Shown: positions 46,363-54,075 of the stretch, piece after piece | How the letters are laid out: every line of letters starts with the position of its first letter | Position numbering within the stretch: position 1 is the first letter of the stretch | Source of the DNA: JBLNBQ01 sp050260095 | Lineage (GTDB): Bacteria; Bacillota; UBA5301; DYFA01 | Direction of reading: 5' to 3' | Length of the DNA: 64,000 nucleotides | Assembly (NCBI GenBank): GCA_050260095.1 | Contig: JBLNBQ010000142.1 | Span: forward strand, 10,729-74,728 | Notes under the pieces: model-generated | The model's input: the letters and a program-made list of their open reading frames with translations, nothing else | Database searches by the model: none | Told to the model about the DNA's origin: nothing | Made by a program: the position numbers and the translations under genes

Positions 46363-47262
46363 ATGAGCAGCCAGTTGGAGGAGGGCGTGGTCGTCCGGGG
46401 TTACGGCGGCTTCTATTACGTTCTCCCGGCTTCGCTTGCGGGCGAGCCTGTCCCTTGCCGGGTGAGAGGCAAGCTGAAGCGCACCGCCGGCCGCCTGCTG
46501 GTCGGAGAGCGGGTGAGCTACGAACCGCCTGAGGCACCCGGGCAGGAGGGCGTGATCGAAGCCCACCTGCCGCGCCGGAGCGAACTGGAGCGGCCCCCGA
46601 TCGCGAACGTCGACCAGCTGGTGGCCGTCATGTCGGCAGCTAAGCCTCCGCCCGATCTGCTGCAGGTTGACCGGCTGCTCTGCTGGGCGGGGTCGCGGGG
46701 GCTCAGCGCAGCGGTCTGCCTGAACAAGGCGGATCTGCTCGGCGAGGCGGAGGCGGACGCGCTGCTGCGCTGCTACCGCGAGGCCGGCCGCCCGGCGCTG
46801 GCCGTGTCGGCCCGCACCGGGCTGCACCTAGGCGAACTCGCCGCCCTGCTCAAGGGGCGCATCTCCGTCTTGGCCGGACGGTCCGGGAGCGGGAAGACCT
46901 CGCTGACCAACCGTCTGGTGCCCGGGCGCCACGGGCGCACCGGCGAGGTGAGCCGGAAGCTCGGCCAAGGCCGGCAGACCACCCGCCATGTCGAGTTGAT
47001 CGTCCTGCCGGAGGGAGGCCTTCTGGCCGACACCCCGGGTTTTTCGAGCGTCGAGGAACTGCCGCTCACCCCGGAGGAGGTGGCCGCCCAATACCCGGAG
47101 TGGGACGACCTCGCGGCCGGTTGCCGCTTCCGCGGCTGCCTGCATGATCAGGAACCCGGGTGTGCGGTGAAGGCGGCCGTGGCCGAAGGAGCTCTCTCGG
47201 CCGACCGGCACCGCCGCTATCTCATGCTGTTGAAGGAGGCGCGGGAACGGCGCCTCTGGTGA
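46363..47262 (+). CDS. rsgA: Ribosome small-subunit-dependent GTPase RsgA
   Basis: Circularly permuted GTPase for 30S maturation. It is 299 aa. An OB-fold N-terminal domain is followed by NKADLL (G4) near residue 127, the P-loop AGRSGSGKTSLTNRL near residue 170 and DTPGFSSVEE (G3) near residue 225. The C-terminal zinc knuckle has CRFRGCLHDQEPGC. It follows prkC by 3 bp, the standard Bacillota prkC-rsgA-rpe order. Confidence 0.97.
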   Translation: MSSQLEEGVVVRGYGGFYYVLPASLAGEPVPCRVRGKLKRTAGRLLVGERVSYEPPEAPGQEGVIEAHLPRRSELERPPIANVDQLVAVMSAAKPPPDLLQVDRLLCWAGSRGLSAAVCLNKADLLGEAEADALLRCYREAGRPALAVSARTGLHLGELAALLKGRISVLAGRSGSGKTSLTNRLVPGRHGRTGEVSRKLGQGRQTTRHVELIVLPEGGLLADTPGFSSVEELPLTPEEVAAQYPEWDDLAAGCRFRGCLHDQEPGCAVKAAVAEGALSADRHRRYLMLLKEARERRLW

Positions 47263-47276
47263 GGGGGACTTGCGTC

Positions 47277-47933
47277 GTGAACAAAGGCGCCCTGCCCTGG
47301 GTCGCTCCGTCGATCCTCTCGGCCAACTTCGCCCGCCTGGCCGAGGAGGTGCATCGCTTGGACGGGGCCGACCTCTTGCACGTGGACGTGATGGACGGGC
47401 ATTTCGTCCCGAACCTCACCATCGGGCCGGGGGTCGTGGCCGCCCTGCACGCCGAGACCAGCCTGCCACTGGACGTCCACCTCATGATCAGCAACCCCGA
47501 CCTCTACCTGGACGAGTTCGCCAAGGCGGGCGCCACCTACCTCACCGTGCACGCCGAAGCCTGCCCCCACCTCTATCGGACGGTCCAGACCATCAAGTCG
47601 CTGGGAGTCAAGGCCGGCGTCGCCGTGAACCCCGCCACGCCCCTCGCCGCCGTCGAGCACGTGCTGGACCAAGTCGACCTCGTACTGATCATGACCGTCG
47701 AACCGGGCTTCGGCGGCCAGCGGTTCATCCCGGGGATGCTACCGAAACTGCGCCGGCTCACCGAATGGTGCGCCGCGCTCCCCTCGCCGCCGCTGCGCGA
47801 GGTCGACGGTGGAGTCAGCCCCGCCACCGCGCCAGGGCTTCTGGCGGCCGGAGCGCAAATCCTGGTGGCGGGGTCGGCGGTCTTTGGGGCTCCGGACCGG
47901 ACGGCGGCGATTGCGGCGCTGCGGGCAACCTGA
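47277..47933 (+). CDS. rpe: Ribulose-phosphate 3-epimerase
   Basis: Interconverts ribulose-5-P and xylulose-5-P. It is 218 aa. The TIM barrel is recognised by APSILSANFARL, HVDVMDGHFVPNLTIGP with metal His and Asp, DVHLMI, MTVEPGFGGQRFIP and EVDGGVSPATAP. The GTG start is at 47277. Its last 119 bp overlap the 3' end of the convergent gene on the other strand. Confidence 0.96.
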   Translation: MNKGALPWVAPSILSANFARLAEEVHRLDGADLLHVDVMDGHFVPNLTIGPGVVAALHAETSLPLDVHLMISNPDLYLDEFAKAGATYLTVHAEACPHLYRTVQTIKSLGVKAGVAVNPATPLAAVEHVLDQVDLVLIMTVEPGFGGQRFIPGMLPKLRRLTEWCAALPSPPLREVDGGVSPATAPGLLAAGAQILVAGSAVFGAPDRTAAIAALRAT

Positions 47934-48864
47934 TGGCTCCCTCCAGGGCGTCATAGGTGAAGACGCGCCGGCGGTCCCCAAGGCCGTCGGCCACCAGCAC
48001 CGAGTGGTGAACGACCGGCACGTGAAGGAGCGCTGCGGCGAACGGCCGCACCAGCGCCCGGGGACGGAACCGGTCTTTCTGTTCGCGCAGCCTTCGGGCG
48101 CGGTGCGTTTCGACCTGCGCCACGGCTTCGGGGTCGTCGCGCGCCTCCCGCCGCAGTTCGTCGTAGAACTCGCCAAGGCGGGCCGCCTCTTCTTCGTAGC
48201 GCCGGAGCGACTCCGCGGCCCAGGCGGCATCCTCCCGGCTCAGCTCTTCCACCACGCCCGCCAGCAGGGCGAGGTAAGCCTTGCGGTACGCCATCCGCCG
48301 GCGGCGTTCCGGACCCTGCGGGGAGCCCACCGCCGCCGCGAGCGCCGGCCGGTAGTCGGGCCGCACGGCGCCGGTCACGAGGTTCATCCCGGGCACGTGG
48401 ATGGACTCCCGGCGCTCCACGCCCACCCGGGCGGCCACGAACCCAACCAGAAGGTGGGTCTCCCATTCCTGGCGGTCCGCCACCACGTACGCCTCCGGAA
48501 AGTTGCGGCCGCCCCCTTCCTGGGAGAGAAGACGCCTCAGGGCGCCCTCCGCCGCGCCCCGGGGGACGGGGGGTAGGTAGCCCTGGCTGAGCCGGCCCTT
48601 GCGACGAATCCAGGAAAGGAACCGCTCCAACCGGAAGGAGCCGGGAGCGACCAGGTCGGCCTCGGGGTGGACCGCAACCGTCTCCGGCGAAAAGGCGAGG
48701 AGTAGGGTGGCCGGCTGAGCCCACCGGCCCTCCAGTTCGCTCATGGCCTCCTGGGAAAGGTCGGCCAACAGGCACCCGTCGCGCCACCCGCACGGGACCC
48801 CCGCCGCGCCGAAGAGGTTCTCCACGAGCGCCCGGACGCGTTCGCCCTGGCCTTCGCCGGTCAT
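47815..48864 (-). CDS. Uncharacterised partner of the SNF2 helicase (YqhG-like)
   Basis: A 349-aa protein starting at the ATG that overlaps the helicase stop (ATGA), so the two are translationally coupled. A Bacillus SNF2 helicase (yqhH) has yqhG as its neighbour and a weak resemblance is visible, but I cannot confirm homology by eye. An N-terminal alpha/beta part is followed by a long, strongly charged helical stretch (about residues 205-285) likely to be coiled coil, and a proline-rich tail (about 318-345). No catalytic motif is recognised. Its 3' end runs antisense into rpe. Confidence 0.7.
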   Translation of the reverse strand: MTGEGQGERVRALVENLFGAAGVPCGWRDGCLLADLSQEAMSELEGRWAQPATLLLAFSPETVAVHPEADLVAPGSFRLERFLSWIRRKGRLSQGYLPPVPRGAAEGALRRLLSQEGGGRNFPEAYVVADRQEWETHLLVGFVAARVGVERRESIHVPGMNLVTGAVRPDYRPALAAAVGSPQGPERRRRMAYRKAYLALLAGVVEELSREDAAWAAESLRRYEEEAARLGEFYDELRREARDDPEAVAQVETHRARRLREQKDRFRPRALVRPFAAALLHVPVVHHSVLVADGLGDRRRVFTYDALEGAIRLPAAPQSPPSGPEPQRPPTPPPGFALRPPEALARWRG

Positions 48865-50732
48865 AGCACGTCCCACCACGCCCGCGACTGGTGCCGCGCC
48901 GCTTCGGCCTGCTCGGCCAGGCGGCTGCCGAGGGCCGAGAGACGGGTTTCTTCGTCCTCGTCCGACTCCGCGCTGAGCACCGCCTCGAGCACCTGCCGTT
49001 CCAGGCCGGCCGGGCCCTCCTCTCCGCCCAGGAGTTCCGCCAGATCCCCGATGACCTCGGAGAACATCGCGAGCTTCTCGTACAGGAGCCGCATGAGGCG
49101 CTCCTCGATGGTGCCCTCGGTGGCCAGGTGAAAGACGTGGACGTCGTGGCGCTGCCCCAGCCGGTGAACGCGACCGATGCGCTGTTCGAGCCGCATCGGG
49201 TTCCAGGGCAGGTCGAAGTTGATGACCTGATGGCAGAACTGGAAGTTGAGACCCTCGCCGCCCGCCTCGGTGGCGATGAGCACGTCGGCCGACCGCTGGA
49301 AGAGCGTCCGGACGTAGTCCTTGCGGCTGGCGCTCATCCCGCCGTCGAAGCCCAACACCCTGCGGCCGGCGGCGGCGGCCCGTTGGGCGATGTAAGCGGC
49401 GCTCCCCCGGTACTCGGTGAAGATGAGGAACTTGTCGGGGATCGTGCGCAGGAGCTGTTCGACCTGGTCGCCTTTGGCGTTGGAAGGCACCGCCAGCGCC
49501 AGTTGGAGGAGCTGCTCGTAGATGCCGGCCAACTCCGGGTCGCTCGCAGCGCGTCGCATCTTGTCCAGGGTCAGGATGACGGCGAACGAACTCGAACAGG
49601 CCTCCCGCTGGAGGGTGACCAAAGGCAGGAGGCAGGTCGCCGGGCGCCCCGCCTCCCGGGAGCGCCGGGCCGCCTGCCGCAGATGGGCGGTGATCGCCCG
49701 GTAAAGAGCCTCTTCCGGGGGGCTGAGCTTGACCTTGAGCGGATGGATGACGCGCCGCGTGAACTTGACGGTCTCGTCGCCCCGCCGGTTGCGGACCATC
49801 ACCTGGCGCAGGAGCGCCCGCAACTCTTCGGGGTTCTTGGCCTGCCGCGGGCCTTCGGCGTACCGCTTCCGGAATTCCCGGTACGTGCCTAGCTGTCCCG
49901 GCCGGAGCAGGGTGATCAAGTTGTAAAGCTCTCGCAGGTCGTTCTGCACCGGCGTGGCGGTGAGCATCAGCAGGTACTTGGAGTGCAGGCTGCTGACCAA
50001 CTGCCAGTTCTGGCTCTTGCTGTTCTTCAGCTTGTGGGCCTCGTCGACGATGACCAGATCCCAGGGGTGCGCCAGCACCAGCGCCCGGTGGCGGGCCGCT
50101 TTCGCGAGGTCGAGCGAAGAGACGACCACCTCGCAGTTCTCCCAGTCCCATTCCCGTCGGGCCACCCAGGCGGGGAGATCGAACTTCTCCCGCAGTTCGG
50201 CCGCCCACTGGCGGCAGAGGGGAGCGGGGGCCAGGATCAGCACCCGGCGGGCGAGCCGGCGCAGCAGGTACTCCTTCGCGATGAGGCCGGCCTCGATGGT
50301 CTTCCCCAAGCCCACTTCGTCGGCGAGGATCGCCCGGCCGCAGAGTTCGCCGACGACTCGCCGGGCCGTGTCGAGTTGGTGCCGGTAGGGGATGACGCCG
50401 ACCTCCCGCCACCGCTCGGCGAGGTGGGCCGGGGCGAGCAGGTCGCCGGTGGTGGAGAGGAGGCTGAGCTGCTCGGCTTCGAGGGCGAGCATGAACCAGA
50501 TCCACGGCGAGAACTGCCGCGCGCGCAACAGGCGCATCAGTTCCGCCGGCCCGTCCCGGTACACCAAGACCGGGAACGGGAGAGCCGGCGCCGTGGGCGC
50601 CCCGCCCGTCCCGGCGGGGCCTGCGGAGGCCGGCTCCCAGAGCGCGTAGGCGTCCGCCCGGTCCGCCGAGAAGGGGACCGGCTGCCGCAACGCCGCGCCC
50701 TTGAGCAAGGGTTCGGTGATGACGATCTCCAC
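48861..50732 (-). CDS. SNF2/Rad54-family DEAH-box helicase
   Basis: A 623-aa DNA translocase of the SNF2 family. Motif I is ADEVGLGKTIEAG near residue 137, motif II VDEAHKLKNS near residue 233, motif III LTATPVQND near residue 258, motif V ATEAGGEGLNFQ near residue 475 and motif VI EQRIGRVHRLGQ near residue 503. A ~100-residue N-terminal region precedes the helicase core. There are no nuclease or methyltransferase domains. The start is a GTG after GGGGGTAGG on the reverse strand. The family is close to Bacillus YqhH; a role in DNA repair or remodelling is an inference. Confidence 0.9.
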   Translation of the reverse strand: MEIVITEPLLKGAALRQPVPFSADRADAYALWEPASAGPAGTGGAPTAPALPFPVLVYRDGPAELMRLLRARQFSPWIWFMLALEAEQLSLLSTTGDLLAPAHLAERWREVGVIPYRHQLDTARRVVGELCGRAILADEVGLGKTIEAGLIAKEYLLRRLARRVLILAPAPLCRQWAAELREKFDLPAWVARREWDWENCEVVVSSLDLAKAARHRALVLAHPWDLVIVDEAHKLKNSKSQNWQLVSSLHSKYLLMLTATPVQNDLRELYNLITLLRPGQLGTYREFRKRYAEGPRQAKNPEELRALLRQVMVRNRRGDETVKFTRRVIHPLKVKLSPPEEALYRAITAHLRQAARRSREAGRPATCLLPLVTLQREACSSSFAVILTLDKMRRAASDPELAGIYEQLLQLALAVPSNAKGDQVEQLLRTIPDKFLIFTEYRGSAAYIAQRAAAAGRRVLGFDGGMSASRKDYVRTLFQRSADVLIATEAGGEGLNFQFCHQVINFDLPWNPMRLEQRIGRVHRLGQRHDVHVFHLATEGTIEERLMRLLYEKLAMFSEVIGDLAELLGGEEGPAGLERQVLEAVLSAESDEDEETRLSALGSRLAEQAEAARHQSRAWWDVL

Positions 50733-50938
50733 TGGCCTACCCCCGCCCGGATAGGTTAACCGCTGGTAGCGACCCTTACGCCTTCCCCAACCGGCAAGTA
50801 TCCAGGATACATGGGGGTTCCGGCGTTGGCACGGCAGGAATCATTCCCCCCCCGACAGAATAGACTGCACAACTTTCTCCCAGCTACCTCACATGCCGAC
50901 CGTGCAGCCGACCAGCAGCTATGAGACGGGGTGAGACC
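50733..50938. promoter_or_regulatory. Divergent control region between helicase and ABC transporter operons
   Basis: A 206-bp gene-free stretch between divergent operons. It holds two odd-length perfect palindromes, GTATCC-A-GGATAC (50798-50810) and GGAAT-C-ATTCC (50837-50847), with centres 38 bp apart, and GGTTAACC at 50754-50761. I found no convincing sigma-A promoter in either direction. The palindromes are candidate operator sites. Confidence 0.45.
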
Positions 50939-51682
50939 GTGGCGACAGACCGGGAGCCGATCATCCGCTTCAGCGGCGTCCACAAGTATTACGGGAAGCA
51001 CCACGTCCTCAAGGGCGTGACGGAGGAGATCTTCGCCGGGGAGACCGTGGTGGTCATCGGCCCCAGCGGATCCGGGAAGAGCACCATGCTGCGCTGCATC
51101 AACCGGCTCGAAGAGATCCAGCAGGGACAACTCCTGGTGGACGGGTTCGACCTGGCCCACCCGCAGACCGACCTCACCCGCCTGCGTGCCGAGATCGGCA
51201 TGGTCTTTCAGCACTTCCACCTCTACCCGCACATGACGGTCCTCGACAACATCACCCTCGCCCCCCGGAAGGTACGCAAGATGCCGCGGCCGGAGGCCGA
51301 GGCCCTGGGAATGGACCTCCTGCGCCGGGTCGGACTCCCCGACAAGTCGCAAGCGTACCCTGCGCAGCTTTCCGGGGGGCAGCAACAGCGGGTGGCCATC
51401 GCGCGCGGGCTGGCGATGAAACCGAAGATCATGCTCTTCGACGAGCCCACCTCGGCGCTGGACCCGGAGATGATCGGCGAGGTGCTCGATGTCATGAAAG
51501 GGCTGGCGCACCAGGGCATGACCCTCGTGGTGGTGACCCACGAGATGGGCTTCGCCCGCGAGGTGGCCGACCGGGTGCTGTTCATGGACGACGGGCTGGT
51601 CATCGAGCGGGGAACCCCGGAACATTTCTTCCAGAACCCGCAAGAGGCCCGTACGAAGGCGTTCCTCGAAAAGATCCTGTAG
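50939..51682 (+). CDS. Polar amino-acid ABC transporter, ATP-binding protein (GlnQ-like)
   Basis: ATPase subunit of an amino-acid importer. It is 247 aa. It contains Walker A GPSGSGKST, the Q-loop FQHFHLYPHMTV, the signature LSGGQQQR, Walker B IMLFDEPTSALDPE and the switch His in VVTHEM. The C-terminal PEHFFQNPQEARTKAFL is typical of the PAAT family. I prefer the GTG at 50939, 4 nt after GGGGTGAG; the in-frame ATG at 50921 has no ribosome-binding site. First gene of a four-gene transporter operon. Confidence 0.94.
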   Translation: MATDREPIIRFSGVHKYYGKHHVLKGVTEEIFAGETVVVIGPSGSGKSTMLRCINRLEEIQQGQLLVDGFDLAHPQTDLTRLRAEIGMVFQHFHLYPHMTVLDNITLAPRKVRKMPRPEAEALGMDLLRRVGLPDKSQAYPAQLSGGQQQRVAIARGLAMKPKIMLFDEPTSALDPEMIGEVLDVMKGLAHQGMTLVVVTHEMGFAREVADRVLFMDDGLVIERGTPEHFFQNPQEARTKAFLEKIL

Positions 51683-51732
51683 CGCCCGCAGGGCGGTAGG
51701 GGATAGAACGAAGGCTGAGGAGGGAGTACGAA

Positions 51733-52548
51733 GTGAGGAGATTTCCCTGGTTGACGATGTTCCTGGTCCTCCTGTGCGTGGTGGGGTTGGTGACCGGCGC
51801 GGCCGCGGCCGAATCGACGTTCGACGTGGTGAAGAAGCGGGGAGTTCTGATCGCCGGGGTCAAGTTCGACGCGCCGCCCTTCGGCTTCGTCGATGAGGCG
51901 GGCAGGAACGTGGGGTTCGACATCGACATCGTCAGGTACATCGCCGAGAAGCTCGGAGTGAAGCTCGAACTGAAGCAGGTGACCTCCAAGACCCGCATCC
52001 CGATGCTGCAAGACGGGCAGATCGACCTCGCGATCTGCACCATGACCCACCAGCGGGCCCGGGACGAGGCGATCGACTTCTCGATCACCTATTTCATGGA
52101 CGGCCAGAAGCTGCTGGTGAAGCGCGGCTCAGGCATCAAGTCCACCAAGGACCTGGCCGGCAAGGCGGTGGCGACCGCCCAAGGCTCCACCTCGGAGATC
52201 AACATCAAGCGGGCCCAGCCGGCCGCCCGCATCGTAACCTTCCAGGAGTACCCGCAGGCCTTCCTGGCGCTTCAGCAAGGCAAGGTGCAAGCGGTGACCA
52301 CCGACTCGACTATCCTGCTCGGCCTGAAGGCCGGCCATCCCGACTACGAGATCGTGGGCAAGGCGTTCTCCAGCGAGCCGTACGCCATCGGCGTGCGGGA
52401 GAACGACTCCAAGTGGCGGGACGCGATCAACTTCGCCCTGATGGACATGTGGAAAGACGGCGAGTACAAGAAGGTCTACGAGAAGTGGTTCGGCGAGGGT
52501 TCCAAGTACGAACTGCCGACCGACTACGAGCTGGAAGTCTGGCCGTAA
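51733..52548 (+). CDS. Amino-acid ABC transporter, extracytoplasmic substrate-binding protein
   Basis: A 271-aa family 3 solute-binding protein. The N-terminal signal has a hydrophobic core at residues ~5-22 and a likely cut after AAAA near residue 26. There is no lipobox Cys at that point, unlike most Gram-positive binding proteins. Family motifs are FDAPPFGFVDEAGRNVGFDIDIVRYIAEKLG and DLAICTMTHQRARDEAIDFSITYF, and an Arg-Asp type ligand site is expected. The exact substrate (glutamine, glutamate or another polar amino acid) cannot be read from the sequence. GTG start after GAGGAGGGAG. Confidence 0.92.
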   Translation: MRRFPWLTMFLVLLCVVGLVTGAAAAESTFDVVKKRGVLIAGVKFDAPPFGFVDEAGRNVGFDIDIVRYIAEKLGVKLELKQVTSKTRIPMLQDGQIDLAICTMTHQRARDEAIDFSITYFMDGQKLLVKRGSGIKSTKDLAGKAVATAQGSTSEINIKRAQPAARIVTFQEYPQAFLALQQGKVQAVTTDSTILLGLKAGHPDYEIVGKAFSSEPYAIGVRENDSKWRDAINFALMDMWKDGEYKKVYEKWFGEGSKYELPTDYELEVWP

Positions 52549-52571
52549 ACCCACAAGGTGCGGCGCAACCC

Positions 52572-52600
52572 GGCGGGCGGGCCCCTGCGGCCCGCCCGTC
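52572..52600 (+). repeat. Strong hairpin between binding-protein and permease genes
   Basis: A 12-bp stem (GGCGGGCGGGCC, 52572-52583, with GGCCCGCCCGTC, 52589-52600, one G-U) and a 5-nt loop. It is followed by GCAAAAAC rather than a T run, so it is unlikely to end transcription on this strand; it may protect the upstream mRNA and raise binding-protein level. Confidence 0.65.
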
Positions 52601-52626
52601 GCAAAAACAGGTGGTGAACAGCGGCC

Positions 52627-53382
52627 GTGAGGTACGAGTTCGACTGGAGCATCATTCCGAAGTACGCCCCGCTGTTTTGGAAGGGCACCCTGGTCACCCT
52701 TGAACTCAGCGTGATCTCGATCGTCCTCGCCACGCTCCTCGGCACGCTGCTGGGGCTCGGGCGGCTCGCCCGGCGGGCGCCGGTCCGGTGGTTCAGTTCC
52801 GCTTGCGTGGAATTCTTCCTCAACACGCCGCTCGTCGTTCAGCTCTTCTTCTGGTACTTCGGTCTTCCCATGATCCTGCCGGAGCCGGTCAAAGCGTGGC
52901 TGTGGGGACACAACTTCGAGTTCCTCGCCGGTGTGCTGGGGCTGACGGTCTACACCAGCACCTTCATCGCCGAGACCGTCCGGGCGGGGATCCAGTCCAT
53001 CGACCGGGGACAAACGGAGGCTGCCCAGGCTCACGGGCTGAGCCGGGGCCAGACGATGCGCTACGTCATCCTGCCCCAGGCCTTCCAGGTCATCCTTCCG
53101 CCCTTGGGCAGCCAGTTTCTGAACCTGACCAAGAACTCCTCGCTGGCGATGACCATCGCGGTGGAGGAGCTGACCTTCCAGTCGCAGGCGGTTGAAGCCC
53201 AGACGTTCCGAGGGTTTGAGGCGACCACCGCCGCCACGGCGATCTATCTTGTCATCACCTTGAGTCTCTCCTTCCTCATCCACCGGGTGGAGCGGAGGGC
53301 CAACCGCCACCTAGTCACCGCGAAGGTCGCACGGCGAAAGGTCGAGGAACTGCTCGAGGTCGAAGGGGGGGTCATGGCGTGA
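52627..53382 (+). CDS. Amino-acid ABC transporter permease (first)
   Basis: A 251-aa HisM/GlnP-type membrane subunit with about five helices. The permease family loop (EAA-like) is the stretch GQTEAAQAHGLSRGQTMRYV, where it contacts the ATPase. FFLNTPLVVQLFF is typical of the N-terminal part. The GTG start is at 52627. The end overlaps the second permease by 4 bp (GTGA). Confidence 0.94.
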   Translation: MRYEFDWSIIPKYAPLFWKGTLVTLELSVISIVLATLLGTLLGLGRLARRAPVRWFSSACVEFFLNTPLVVQLFFWYFGLPMILPEPVKAWLWGHNFEFLAGVLGLTVYTSTFIAETVRAGIQSIDRGQTEAAQAHGLSRGQTMRYVILPQAFQVILPPLGSQFLNLTKNSSLAMTIAVEELTFQSQAVEAQTFRGFEATTAATAIYLVITLSLSFLIHRVERRANRHLVTAKVARRKVEELLEVEGGVMA

Positions 53383-54047
53383 CCGGACCGGCCTGGCTTT
53401 CGGTGCTTGTGAAGAACCTGCCCTACCTGTGGGGCGGCCTGCAACTCACGCTTGGCCTCTCCGTGGTCTCCATCGTCCTCTCGTTCATCTTCGGCACCTT
53501 CCTAGGGATGGCCCGGCTCGCCCGGACGGCCGCAGTCCGGTGGCCCGCCACCGTCTACATCGAGCTGGTGCGGGCGACGCCCCTCATCATGGTCATCTTC
53601 TGGATCTTCTTCCTGCTGCCCATCGTGACCGGGCGCCCGATCCCGCCGGTCCAGAGCGCGCTCGTGGCGTTTGTCCTCTTCACCAGCGCGTACGTGGCGG
53701 AGATCGTGCGGGCGGGGATCCAATCCGTCCCGAAGGGGCAAACCGAGGCGGCCCTCGCGTCGGGTCTCTCCGGCTGGCAGGTGATGCAGGAGGTTGTCCT
53801 GCCCCAGGCGCTCACCAAGATGATCCCGCCCCTGGTCGGGCAGTTCATCTCCCTCTTTAAAGATACCTCGCTCGCCTATATCATAGGGGTGTTGGAGTTG
53901 ACGCGGCGGGCGACGATCGTGAACAACCGCGAGTTTCAGTCGTTCGCCATCTTCGGGTTCGTGGCCGTGGTCTACTTCGTGTTCTGCTACGCCCTGTCCC
54001 GCAGCGCCCGCCTGCTCGAGGCCCGGCTGGCGGCAGGCCGGAGGTGA
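53379..54047 (+). CDS. Amino-acid ABC transporter permease (second)
   Basis: A 222-aa paralogue of the preceding permease, with the EAA-like loop GQTEAALASGLSGWQVMQEV and the ELVRATPLIMVIFWIFF segment. Together they would form a heterodimeric channel served by the ATPase at 50939. The GTG start overlaps the stop of the first permease. It is the last gene of the transporter set; a HAD gene follows after 28 bp in the same direction. Confidence 0.94.
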   Translation: MTGPAWLSVLVKNLPYLWGGLQLTLGLSVVSIVLSFIFGTFLGMARLARTAAVRWPATVYIELVRATPLIMVIFWIFFLLPIVTGRPIPPVQSALVAFVLFTSAYVAEIVRAGIQSVPKGQTEAALASGLSGWQVMQEVVLPQALTKMIPPLVGQFISLFKDTSLAYIIGVLELTRRATIVNNREFQSFAIFGFVAVVYFVFCYALSRSARLLEARLAAGRR

Positions 54048-54075
54048 GCGGGACACCGCGCAGGAGGCATAACGC

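Noticed and set aside
48865..50505. Upstream extension of the reverse gene ending at 47815 into one 896-codon frame
   Set aside because: The extension overlaps the SNF2 helicase in another frame and is low-complexity. The true start is the ATG at 48864 that overlaps the helicase stop.
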